From: Pandoraea vervacti
GTDB lineage: Bacteria; Pseudomonadota; Gammaproteobacteria; Burkholderiales; Burkholderiaceae
Assembly (NCBI RefSeq): GCF_000934605.2
Contig: NZ_CP010897.2
Span: 4,650,001 to 4,714,000, forward strand
Reading direction: 5' to 3'
DNA length: 64,000 nt
Every line of letters starts with the position of its first letter. The stretch's first letter is position 1. Under the pieces are notes generated by a model, which saw nothing but the letters and a program-made list of their open reading frames with translations, was not told the DNA's origin and searched no databases. The position numbers and the translations under genes were made by a program. Below are positions 55,087 through 63,360 of this stretch, in pieces.

Positions 55087-55220
55087 CCGTTCTCCTCTGG
55101 TATCCGGCAGCGCGCAGCCAACCTGAGCCCGAACGGGCGAGTCCGAGACGACCGAGAAAACAGGTCAGGCCGGGAGCGAGGGTCTCGCGACGACACTCCG
55201 CTGCGATGTCACACGATGGG

Positions 55221-56579
55221 TCATCTTAGCGCGGATTGCGTCTCTTGCTCGCATGAATTTTGCGTCATTCCTACGTGTCTCGCGTGCGCAACGCGTGAGC
55301 GCCCCAGTGCCGACGCGTACCCCTGCGGGTCGAAGCGCCAGGTCAGCGCGATCAGCGCCACGTTGAGCACGATGAGCCCGATCCACGAGGGCATGAAGCT
55401 GCCCGCCGTCGCCATCACGGCGCCGGCGGCAAACGGCGCCGTTGCCGCGATGCAAAACCCGACCCCTTGCATGAAGGCCGCCAGCGCTGCCGCGTGAGGC
55501 GGGTGTGCATGATGGTCGAGTGCGAGCACCAGGCCGAGCGAGAACGTGCCGCCGAGACCGAAGCCGATCCCGCCGATCCACCACCACGGCGCCGTGTCGG
55601 GGGCGATGACCAGTCCCGCCAGACCGCCCAGCGTCGCCGCGAGTGCGAGCGTCAACCAGCGACGGCGATCGACGTTGCGTCGCGCCAGCCACGGCAGCAC
55701 CAGTGCAGCGACCACCTGACATGCCGTCAGCCCGGCGAGCAGCGCGCCGCTTTGCTTCGCGCTCATGCCGCGCTGCTGATAGAACGGCGGCAGCCATGCG
55801 ACCATCGTCGTGTAGGTGCAATTAATGAGACCGAAATAGATCGCCAGCGTCCATGCGCGACGTTTGCGCAACAAGTCGAGCATCGACGGCGCCTTGGCGG
55901 CAACCCGTGCGCTCGCAGCCTGACACGCATCGCGCAACGCTTGGGCGCTGCTGTCGACATCGTTGCCGTCGACATTACCGGCAGCACGCCGCTGCGACGC
56001 CGCCCCCGCAACCGCAACCGCAATCGATGACGCAGCGCGCGCCAACGGTGCTCGCCACCACGCGAAGGCCGCCGCACCGACGACTGCGAGCCACATCCCC
56101 AGACCGACGCGCCAGTCACCCGCCTCGGCCGCCGCCCACGGACTCATCGCCGCGCCCAGTCCGCCCCCGCCCATGAGCGCCGCGGAATACAGCCCCATCA
56201 TCGACGTCATTCGCCCCGCGCTGTAGTTGGCCTTCACCACACCCGGCAACAACGCCTGAATCACCGCGATGCCGACCCCAGAGGCCAGCGCCGTCACAAT
56301 CATCGTGACGGTATCGTCGGCAACGAAGCGCGCCCCGCAGGCCAGCGCCAGCGCGGCCAGACCGAGCAGCACGCCGCGACGCTCGCCGAAGCGACGCGTC
56401 AGCCCGCTCGCGGCGAACGCGCCCGCGCCCATCGCCAACACCGGCAGCGACGTGAGCAGCGCCGCGACCGGATACGTCATGCCCGTCGCTTCGCGGATCT
56501 GGGGCAATAGCGGACTGATGGAAGTGAGCGTCGGGCGCAGCGTCAGTCCGACGGCCACAATGGCCAGCCAAAGCGTCAT
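55221..56579 (-). CDS. CynX/NimT-type MFS transporter
   Basis: A 452-residue major facilitator of the cyanate transporter-like subgroup, 12 helices. The start ATG at 56579 overlaps the upstream deaminase-like stop by 4 bp. Segments such as LTLRPTLTSISPLLPQIREATG at the N-terminus (over helix 1) are typical of the group. The middle loop (about 190-215) is long and Ala-rich. It is the last gene of the operon and probably imports or exports the same compound that the deaminase-like enzyme handles. Confidence 0.82.
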   Translation of the reverse strand: MTLWLAIVAVGLTLRPTLTSISPLLPQIREATGMTYPVAALLTSLPVLAMGAGAFAASGLTRRFGERRGVLLGLAALALACGARFVADDTVTMIVTALASGVGIAVIQALLPGVVKANYSAGRMTSMMGLYSAALMGGGGLGAAMSPWAAAEAGDWRVGLGMWLAVVGAAAFAWWRAPLARAASSIAVAVAGAASQRRAAGNVDGNDVDSSAQALRDACQAASARVAAKAPSMLDLLRKRRAWTLAIYFGLINCTYTTMVAWLPPFYQQRGMSAKQSGALLAGLTACQVVAALVLPWLARRNVDRRRWLTLALAATLGGLAGLVIAPDTAPWWWIGGIGFGLGGTFSLGLVLALDHHAHPPHAAALAAFMQGVGFCIAATAPFAAGAVMATAGSFMPSWIGLIVLNVALIALTWRFDPQGYASALGRSRVAHARHVGMTQNSCEQETQSALR

Positions 56580-57811
56580 ACCGCGACGCCCTCGCTGACC
56601 ACGACATGCCCGTTCGCCACCACCCAGCGACGCGGCGCGCGCGTCACGATGGCCTGCGCGGCATTCAGGGCATCGACGAGCACCAGATCGGCGCGCGCGC
56701 CCACATGCAGGCCATAGTCCTCGAACCAGCACGCACGCGCGCCCTGATGCGTGACGCAATCGAGCGCGATGTCGAGTTCGTCGTCGCGCCGCAGGTTGTA
56801 GCGCAGGCCGATCATCATCGCGCGCTCCAGCATGTCGGGCGAGCCATACGGCGTCCAGGTATCGCGAATGCCGTCGTTGCCCCCCGCGAGCGGCACACCT
56901 GCACGGCGACATGCCATGAGCGGCGGCACGATGCGCGACGGGGGCGCGGTCGTGACCAGCGCGACACCGGCATCGGCCAGTCGCGCGAGCAACGCGTCGG
57001 CCCGCGCCGCGTCGAGCTCACCCAGACAGAACGCGTGCGAGACGACGACCTTGCCCTGCATGCCCAGCGCCAGAATGCGCTCGAGCATCAACTCGAACGA
57101 GAACACGCCCATCTCGCCCGGCTCGTGCAAATGGATATCGACGGGGCAACCATGTTTGTCCGCCAGCGCAAACATGGCGTCGAGCGACGCCCTCGGATCA
57201 CGATCGATGGCGCAGGGATCGAGCCACCCCAGCACGTCGGCCCCGCGCGCGAGCGAGGCATCGAGCCATTCGACGGTGCCCGTGCGATCGAGCACCCCCG
57301 ACTGCGGAAACGCCACGATCTGCATGTCGAGCGTATCGCCCAGTGTCTCGCGCGTGGCGAGCACGCGGTCGAGATGACGCAGGCCCGCCTCGGTGTCGAT
57401 GTCCACGTGCGTGCGCAAACGCGTGGTGCCTGCCGCGAGAAACGCACGGCCGAGCGCCAGCGACGCGGCGCCTGCATCATGTCCGCTGGCGGCGCGCCAT
57501 GCGCGCTCGTTATCGATGCGATCGATGAGTCGCGAGCCGCACTCGTTCACGTACCAGGGCATGCCCCACGTCGTTTTGTCCAGATGGGTGTGCGCTTCGA
57601 CCAGTCCCGGCATGAGCAACGCGCCGCGCGCGTCGATCCGGCGCACGGCGTCGTGCGCGGGTGTCCCGTCTGCCGCCTGCGCCGCAGATGTCCGGGGCGA
57701 AGGAAGCCCCGGCAGCGACGGCCCGATCGCCGCGATCTTTCCGTGCTCCACGCGCACCTCGACCGGCTTGCCGTCCAGCGCACGCGCGTTGCGAATTTCC
57801 AGTGTCGTCAT
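56576..57811 (-). CDS. Cytosine-deaminase-like amidohydrolase
   Basis: A 411-residue amidohydrolase. All metal and catalytic positions of E. coli CodA align: His74 and His76 in EAHTHLDKT, His227 and Glu230 in VDIHLHEPGEMG, His259 in VVVSHAFCL, and Asp313 in GGNDGIRDTWTPYG. The group includes cytosine, isoguanine and related N-heterocycle deaminases; the real substrate is open. The ATG at 57811 overlaps the upstream symporter stop by 4 bp. Confidence 0.85.
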   Translation of the reverse strand: MTTLEIRNARALDGKPVEVRVEHGKIAAIGPSLPGLPSPRTSAAQAADGTPAHDAVRRIDARGALLMPGLVEAHTHLDKTTWGMPWYVNECGSRLIDRIDNERAWRAASGHDAGAASLALGRAFLAAGTTRLRTHVDIDTEAGLRHLDRVLATRETLGDTLDMQIVAFPQSGVLDRTGTVEWLDASLARGADVLGWLDPCAIDRDPRASLDAMFALADKHGCPVDIHLHEPGEMGVFSFELMLERILALGMQGKVVVSHAFCLGELDAARADALLARLADAGVALVTTAPPSRIVPPLMACRRAGVPLAGGNDGIRDTWTPYGSPDMLERAMMIGLRYNLRRDDELDIALDCVTHQGARACWFEDYGLHVGARADLVLVDALNAAQAIVTRAPRRWVVANGHVVVSEGVAV

Positions 57812-59283
57812 ACTTTTCTCAAAATGCCTGCTTCCACATGACGTGAGCGGGTCAGTATGCTCACCGCCACGAACGTCACCGCATTGACCGCCAGCGCAAC
57901 CAGCCCCATGTTGATCGACGCCACCGTGTCCGACGCCCCCGGCAACAGCGTGCGCAGATTGACGTCGAAGCCAACGGCGGCGAGCAACACGAGCGCGCCC
58001 GCACCAATGCCCGCAAACGCCCCGTACTTGTTGCCGAACGGCCGGGGCAGCAAACTCGCCACGAACGATGGGAACAACTGCGTGAGCAGACTCGACGCGA
58101 ACAGCGCCAGCGCCACGAACGTCGCCCCGCCGCGCAACACGAAGAACACCGCGACCAGCCCGAACACCGGCAACACGCGCTTGGCCAGCTTGCCGACGAA
58201 CGCTTCGCTCGCCTGCGGCGCGAAGCCGTCGCGATAGATGTTCTTGGCGATCAACGTCGACGCATTGAGCAGAATCATCGAACCCGGCACCAGCGCGGTC
58301 AACACCCCTACCCCGCCGATCACGCCCACGAACCACGGCGAGAAGGTCTGCTTCACGATGCGCAGCAGCGCCAGGTCCGAGTCTGCGCCGCTCAGTCCCG
58401 GCACTTGCAGAATCGCCGCGAAGCCGACGAAGAACATGAACGCGATGACCATCTGGTACAGCGGCATCAGAATCGTGTTCTTGCGCACCGCGCTCTCGGT
58501 CTTGGCCGCATATACCGACGTGAAGACGTACGGATACAGGTAGTAACCGAGCGACGTGAGCAGAATCGTCGAGTTGTACCAGGACAGCGTCAGGCCGTTC
58601 GTCGGCATTTGCAGGAAGCCGGGACGCGCCGCCTCGATCCTGTCGAACATTTCACCGAACCCGCCGAAGTAATGCAGCGGCAGATAGATGCCGAGGAACA
58701 CGGCGATCACGAGAATCAGAATGTCCTTGTAGATCGCGATGCTCGCGGACCCATGAATGCCCGACACCGTAATGTAGAGCACCATCGCGATGGCGCCGCA
58801 CCAGATCGCCACGGCCGGCGGAATCGTGCCATACGAAGCTTCGGACACGATGATGCCCAGGCCGCGCAGTTGAATGATGAGCAAGGCGCTCATGCCCAGC
58901 ACGGCCACCACCGACACCACCACGCCCAATGCACGCGAGCGGTACGCCGTCGCAAAGAAGTCGGAGAACGACACGCAGTGGTGCTTCGTGGCGTGACGCC
59001 ATGCGGCCGGCAACATCCAGTAGCCGAGCAGATAGGCGAGCGCACCGTAGGCGAGGATGTAAAACGCGGGCGGCCCCTTGCTGTATGCCCATCCGCTTGC
59101 GCCCAGGAACGTGAAGGTCGAGAACGCCTCCCCGGCCATGAGCAGGAACACGAGCAGCGTGCCGAAGCCACGGCCGCCCACGGCCCACTGCTCCAGACTC
59201 ATCGTGCGCCCGCGCCGGGCGCGAATCCCGATAAAGAGCGCAAACGCCAGAAACGCCGCGATGACGGCAAGCGCGGCATTCAT
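57808..59283 (-). CDS. SSS-family sodium:solute symporter
   Basis: A 491-residue solute:sodium symporter with about 13 helices. Family features are SLEQWAVGGRGFGTLLVFLLMAG (over helix 2), FSDFFATAYRSRALG and GYYLYPYVFTSVYAAKTESA. The ATG at 59283 overlaps the upstream DUF3311 stop by 4 bp. SSS proteins of this form are usually paired with a DUF3311 subunit, as here. The substrate is probably the base or related compound used by the next gene. Confidence 0.88.
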   Translation of the reverse strand: MNAALAVIAAFLAFALFIGIRARRGRTMSLEQWAVGGRGFGTLLVFLLMAGEAFSTFTFLGASGWAYSKGPPAFYILAYGALAYLLGYWMLPAAWRHATKHHCVSFSDFFATAYRSRALGVVVSVVAVLGMSALLIIQLRGLGIIVSEASYGTIPPAVAIWCGAIAMVLYITVSGIHGSASIAIYKDILILVIAVFLGIYLPLHYFGGFGEMFDRIEAARPGFLQMPTNGLTLSWYNSTILLTSLGYYLYPYVFTSVYAAKTESAVRKNTILMPLYQMVIAFMFFVGFAAILQVPGLSGADSDLALLRIVKQTFSPWFVGVIGGVGVLTALVPGSMILLNASTLIAKNIYRDGFAPQASEAFVGKLAKRVLPVFGLVAVFFVLRGGATFVALALFASSLLTQLFPSFVASLLPRPFGNKYGAFAGIGAGALVLLAAVGFDVNLRTLLPGASDTVASINMGLVALAVNAVTFVAVSILTRSRHVEAGILRKV

Positions 59284-59522
59284 GATGCGGCTCCGTCGTG
59301 ATCGCGGCACGCCGTGCCGGCGCTCGGCGTGCGGGCAGCGTCGCGCGAGCCATCGAACTGGAACATCACCACCATCACGACCGACGTGAGCAGCAGCCAG
59401 ACGATGTTCCACGTCATCAGAAAGGGCAGACCGGCGAGCCGGGTTCCCACATGTTCGGCGAGCCAGCCGCCGCTGTAAAACGCCGCGACGGGAAGCGCGG
59501 CCAGGCAATACACGGGTTTCAT
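59280..59522 (-). CDS. DUF3311 small membrane protein
   Basis: An 80-residue protein with two helices (about 4-22 and 34-54; MKPVYCLAALPVAAFYSGG and MTWNIVWLLLTSVVMVVMFQF). It begins the operon, with GGAG before the ATG at 59522, and overlaps the symporter start by 4 bp. DUF3311 proteins act with SSS symporters in known pairs, perhaps as an accessory subunit. The function is inferred from this pairing. Confidence 0.82.
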   Translation of the reverse strand: MKPVYCLAALPVAAFYSGGWLAEHVGTRLAGLPFLMTWNIVWLLLTSVVMVVMFQFDGSRDAARTPSAGTACRDHDGAAS

Positions 59523-59674
59523 GATGTCTCCAGACCAAAGGGGGATTTGTCGGTCGGCCGCGCGTCGGCGTTGGGGGCAGATGCGCGCGGCGCCATGGTT
59601 TCGTGCCACTTCGCCTGTGTCCGGTGGGCATGGCACGCCGTTTCGAATTGACATATCATCAACCAGACACGTCG

Positions 59675-59717
59675 AAATGGTTAACCATTTTTGTTGACCA
59701 TTATCGGTAACGAATTG
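59675..59717. promoter_or_regulatory. Operator of the GntR-controlled deaminase operon
   Basis: aaatggttaaccattt (59675-59690) is a perfect 16-bp palindrome. A second related site follows at about 59694-59710 (ttgacc and ggtaac halves). They lie in the divergent 359-bp gap between the operon start (59522) and the GntR gene (59882). No other clear promoter was found in the gap. Confidence 0.6.
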
Positions 59718-59881
59718 CCGAAATGCAAGATCGCGTTTGGCCTGAAGCCCCGAATCGAGGGTTTACACGTCGTGAGTCAGGATTGACGCCGTGGGAACGT
59801 TTGACGTGACCGGCGGACTCGGCGCCGCAGGTACAATGCGCCCCACATCCACGCGATCCACCACCTTCAAGGAGATCCGGC

Positions 59882-60757
59882 TTGAGCCGCACCGCACCGC
59901 CCTCGCCGTCGCCATTGCCATCCCCTACGGCAGGCGACACGCCGCAAGGCGCCGCGCCCCGCGCCGCTCGCAACACGCATGCCGCCACCGCGAGGTCGGC
60001 GGCATCGGCAACTTCGGTGACTGAGGCAACATCGACGACGGCGGGCGACGACACGCCGGGCAGCGCAGGTCAGCAGATCGAGGCCCGGGTCTACGCGGCA
60101 ATCTCGCAGGCGTTGCTCTCGGGCAAGCTGCGTCCCGGCATGCCATTGCGCGAGCGGAATCTGGCGCAGGCATTCGGTTGCACGCGCGGCGCCGTGCGCA
60201 AGGTGCTCGCGCGGCTGGGCTTCGAGGGCAAGCTGGTGCTCGAACCGAACCGTGGCGCGTTCGTGCCGCAGCCCTCGCTCGATGACATCCGTCAGACGTA
60301 TCGTGCGCGACGTGTGCTGGAGACCGGCGTGATCGCGAGCGTTTGCGGCCGGTTGGGCGATGCTCAACTCGCGGTGCTCGACGCGCACGTCGCGACCGAA
60401 GCCCGCTCGCACGCCGACGGCACGCACGAGCGCTCCATTCGCCTCGCGGGCGAGTTCCATCTGAAATTGATCGGTATGGCCGAGAGCGCCGAGCTCGATG
60501 CGTTCGCCCGTCAACTCGTTGCCAAGACGGAGCTGTACAAGGCCCTTTACGACCCGGCCGAATTCATGCACTGCGCGCCGACCGAGCATGCCCTGCTCGT
60601 GGGCCAGTTGCGTGACGGCAAGACGCAGGCGGCGATTGCGCTTGCGACCGCGCATCTGGACGAACTCGAAGCGCGGGTGCTCACTCGCGCCGCGGCCGCC
60701 GAGACGCCGGACTTTCGCGCGATATTTGCCGAAGCCTTTGCCGGTGCCGCGACCTAA
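59882..60757 (+). CDS. GntR-family regulator (FCD domain)
   Basis: A 291-residue GntR/FadR-type regulator. The start is a TTG at 59882, chosen because AAGGAGA lies about 8 bp upstream. A low-complexity Ala/Thr/Pro-rich N-terminus (1-62) precedes the winged helix (about 66-125, with RNLAQAFGCTRGAVRKVLARL) and an FCD domain with His residues for metal binding (GEFHLKLIGMAES, THLDEL region). It is divergent from the four-gene operon, its probable target. Confidence 0.85.
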   Translation: MSRTAPPSPSPLPSPTAGDTPQGAAPRAARNTHAATARSAASATSVTEATSTTAGDDTPGSAGQQIEARVYAAISQALLSGKLRPGMPLRERNLAQAFGCTRGAVRKVLARLGFEGKLVLEPNRGAFVPQPSLDDIRQTYRARRVLETGVIASVCGRLGDAQLAVLDAHVATEARSHADGTHERSIRLAGEFHLKLIGMAESAELDAFARQLVAKTELYKALYDPAEFMHCAPTEHALLVGQLRDGKTQAAIALATAHLDELEARVLTRAAAAETPDFRAIFAEAFAGAAT

Positions 60758-60876
60758 ATCGGGGTATATTTCGCCTGTTCGCGACGGGCTAGCGGCCCGC
60801 CTGCCGTTTTTTGCCCCCGCTTGCGCAGACAGCCGTTCCGAGCGCTTGACGCAAGCATGAAGCCCGAAGGAAGCCC

Positions 60877-62178
60877 ATGTCCCATCTGGTAGTCCACGGC
60901 GGCCAGCCGCTGCGCGGTCGCATCACCCCCTCCGCCAACAAGAACGCCGTTCTGCCGATTCTTTGCGCCACGCTGCTGACCGATCAGCCCGTGCGCCTCA
61001 TCGGCGTGCCCGAGATCACCGACGTTCGCAAGATCCTCGACATCTTCCGTCAGCTCGGCAGCGACGTCAGCGTCGACTTCGACGCGGGCATTCTCGACGT
61101 GCACCACCTGAACACGAAGTTCGATCCGCGCACGGACCATCTGCCCGAAGAGATGCGCTCGTCGATCATGCTCGTGCCGCCGCTGCTCGCGCGTTTCGGC
61201 GTCGCCCGCATCGAGGACAACATCAAGGGCTGCACCCTCGGCGTGCGCGAGATCGACCCGCACATCGAAGTGCTGCGTCATTTCGGCGGGCGCGTGGAGC
61301 GCACCTCCGGCTCGCTGCTGATCCACGCCGACGAGGCGCGCCCCGCGATCCATCACTGGCTCGACTACGCGTCGGTGACGACCACGGAGAACTTCGTGCT
61401 GTGCGCGTCGACCGCCAACGGTCGCTCGCAACTGAACAACGCGGCCTCCGAGCCGCACGTACAGGAGTTCTGCCGCTTCATGCAGATGCTCGGCGTGCCG
61501 ATCGAAGGCGTGGGCACCTCGCAGCTCGCCATCGAGGGTGTCGAGCGCTTTGGCGGCGGCGAATTCCGCTTCGCCGAAGACTTCCACGAGATCACCACGT
61601 TCCTCGCGCTGGGTGCGATCACGGGCGGGGAAATCACCGTCAAGAATTCGGCCCCCGAGCAGTTCCCGCTGATCGATCGCACCTTCGCCAAATTCGGCAT
61701 CAAGGTCGAGCATCGCGACGGCTGGTCCACCGCCACCGCGCAGGGCAAGCTCAAGGTGCAGACGCCATTCACGCAGAACATTCTGACGAAGGTCGAGGCC
61801 GCGCCGTGGCCCTACTTCCCGGTGGACCTGCTGCCGATTTTCATCGCGCTGGGCGTGAAGGCCGAAGGTAGCGCCATGTTCTGGAACAAGGTGTACGACG
61901 GCGCAATGGGCTGGTCGACGGAACTCTCGAAGTTCGGCGCGCACGTGTTCCAGTCCGATCCGCATCGGCTGATCACGTTCGGTGGCGTGCCGCTCTCGCC
62001 GGCGGTGGTCGAGAGCCCGTACATCATTCGTGTGGCGATTGCGCTGCTGATGGTGGCCGCGAGCATCGACGGCCAGTCGACGATCAAGAACGCGCAGCCG
62101 ATTCGCCGCGCGCATCCTCATTTCGTCGAAAACCTGTGCTCGGTGGGGGCGAACGTCGTCTGGACGACGCCGGAATAA
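60877..62178 (+). CDS. MurA-like enolpyruvyl transferase paralogue
   Basis: A 433-residue protein of the MurA/EPSP synthase fold. The N-terminal SANKNAVLPIL (Lys and Asn of the UDP-GlcNAc site), RSSIMLVPPLLARFG (Arg), and GCTLGVREIDPHIEVL (Cys, Arg and Asp of the active-site loop) are kept. The site that is Arg331 in MurA appears as Lys in WNKVYDG, and the end differs from MurA. It lies outside the usual murA place beside hisG, so the housekeeping copy is probably elsewhere. It may act on UDP-GlcNAc or a related sugar. Confidence 0.78.
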   Translation: MSHLVVHGGQPLRGRITPSANKNAVLPILCATLLTDQPVRLIGVPEITDVRKILDIFRQLGSDVSVDFDAGILDVHHLNTKFDPRTDHLPEEMRSSIMLVPPLLARFGVARIEDNIKGCTLGVREIDPHIEVLRHFGGRVERTSGSLLIHADEARPAIHHWLDYASVTTTENFVLCASTANGRSQLNNAASEPHVQEFCRFMQMLGVPIEGVGTSQLAIEGVERFGGGEFRFAEDFHEITTFLALGAITGGEITVKNSAPEQFPLIDRTFAKFGIKVEHRDGWSTATAQGKLKVQTPFTQNILTKVEAAPWPYFPVDLLPIFIALGVKAEGSAMFWNKVYDGAMGWSTELSKFGAHVFQSDPHRLITFGGVPLSPAVVESPYIIRVAIALLMVAASIDGQSTIKNAQPIRRAHPHFVENLCSVGANVVWTTPE

Positions 62179-62188
62179 GCTGACCGAC

Positions 62189-62207
62189 GGCCCCCCCCGG
62201 GGGGGCC
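62189..62207. other. Homopolymer palindrome of C and G after the MurA-like gene
   Basis: GG, eight C, seven G, CC: a 19-bp near-perfect inverted repeat with almost no loop, 11 bp past the stop codon. It could form a cruciform or G-quadruplex-like structure. Homopolymer runs like this also vary in length by slippage or by sequencing error. Confidence 0.6.
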
Positions 62208-62430
62208 GGGCTCGCGTTGCGGCGCGCGCCGACGGCAAGCGACCCCCCGATCCCCTGCGCGCCGGTCGCAGCCACTGCGAACCCGACGGTTGACCTTACC
62301 CGAGCCGACCCGACGCGCGAGGACGCCACCTTTGCCCGACGGCATGCGACGTTTGCCCGGCGGAAAATTATTTCCCGCATGTCGGTATTCGCACCTTATC
62401 GGCGCGGCGGCACAAAGGGAATGTGAAAGA

Positions 62431-63360
62431 ATGACGACCATCATGAGCGATCGTCACCTGCCCCCGCAGTCGTTTGCCGCCCCCGCCACGACATCTTCCG
62501 GCGTGGCCAGCCCATGGCCTGCCTCACCGCATGCCCGTCAGTTATCGGGCGTGCGGGTGCTCGTCGTCGACGACAACCAGGAAGACCGCATGCTGCTGAT
62601 GGACTTTCTCAGCCAGCAAGGCTGCCGGGTCTACATCGCGCAAGATGGCCGCGACGGCTACACCAAGGCGCGCACGGTGCAACCCGACTTGATCCTGATG
62701 GACATCCGCATGCCGGTCTGCGACGGTCTCGGCGCTTGCCGTCTGCTCAAGGCCGATCCGGGCACGCGCCACATCCCGCTCATCTTTCTCACGGCCGCCG
62801 CCCTGCCCGGCGAGCGGGTCGCCGGACTCACGGCCGGTGCGGTCGATTACGTCACCAAACCTTACGACTTCGAGGAAGTGCGGCTACGTCTGTCCATCCA
62901 TCTGAAGACGACGGCCCCCGCTTCGCACGGCGAGCACGGCAAGCTCGCCCCGCTCCCGGTGCAGGCACACACGCTGGACGCCGTGCTGTTTCGCGCCACG
63001 CGCGCGCTGCTGCTCGACCAGTTGAGCACCACGCCCGAGCTCGCCGGACTGGCAAGTGCGGTCGGCACGAACACCCGCCGCCTCAATCTGGCGTTCCGGC
63101 GCTGCGTGGGGGTGACGGTTTTCGACTTCCTTCGCGAAGAGCGCATGAAAGAGGCGCGGCGCCTGCTCTCGGAAACCTCACTCGACGTGCAGGACATCGC
63201 CGGTGCCGTCGGATTCGCCAGCGCCGCCAACTTCGCTACCGCGTTTCGCGAGCGCTTCGGCATGCCGCCCAGCGGCTTTCGCGAACAGGGCGCTCAGGTC
63301 GAGCGCGCCCCCGGGGCCCCCGGGGCCCCCGGAACGCCCGGAACGCCCGGAACGCCATGA
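62431..63360 (+). CDS. Response regulator with AraC-type DNA-binding domain
   Basis: A 309-residue two-domain regulator. The receiver domain (about 40-160) begins VRVLVVDDNQEDR with the acidic pair, has the phosphorylated Asp in LILMDIRMPVCDG, the Thr in FLTAAAL, and the Lys in VTKPYDF. The AraC helix-turn-helix (about 200-290) has SAVGTNTRRLNLAFRRCV and VGFASAANFATAFRERFGM. The tail is a Pro-Gly-Ala/Thr collagen-like repeat. The ATGA overlap couples it to the kinase gene, so the two make one two-component system. Confidence 0.88.
   Translation: MTTIMSDRHLPPQSFAAPATTSSGVASPWPASPHARQLSGVRVLVVDDNQEDRMLLMDFLSQQGCRVYIAQDGRDGYTKARTVQPDLILMDIRMPVCDGLGACRLLKADPGTRHIPLIFLTAAALPGERVAGLTAGAVDYVTKPYDFEEVRLRLSIHLKTTAPASHGEHGKLAPLPVQAHTLDAVLFRATRALLLDQLSTTPELAGLASAVGTNTRRLNLAFRRCVGVTVFDFLREERMKEARRLLSETSLDVQDIAGAVGFASAANFATAFRERFGMPPSGFREQGAQVERAPGAPGAPGTPGTPGTP
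63310..63358 (+). repeat. 9-bp tandem array coding a Pro-Gly-rich tail
   Basis: Five 9-bp units (ccccggggc twice, then ccccggaac and two gcccggaac) encode the last residues PGAPGAPGTPGTPGTP of the response regulator. The array abuts its stop codon. Confidence 0.85.

Noticed and set aside
57812..58336. A longer start for the deaminase-like protein
   Set aside because: It would run through the symporter gene; the ATG at 57811 overlaps the symporter stop and begins the recognised domain.
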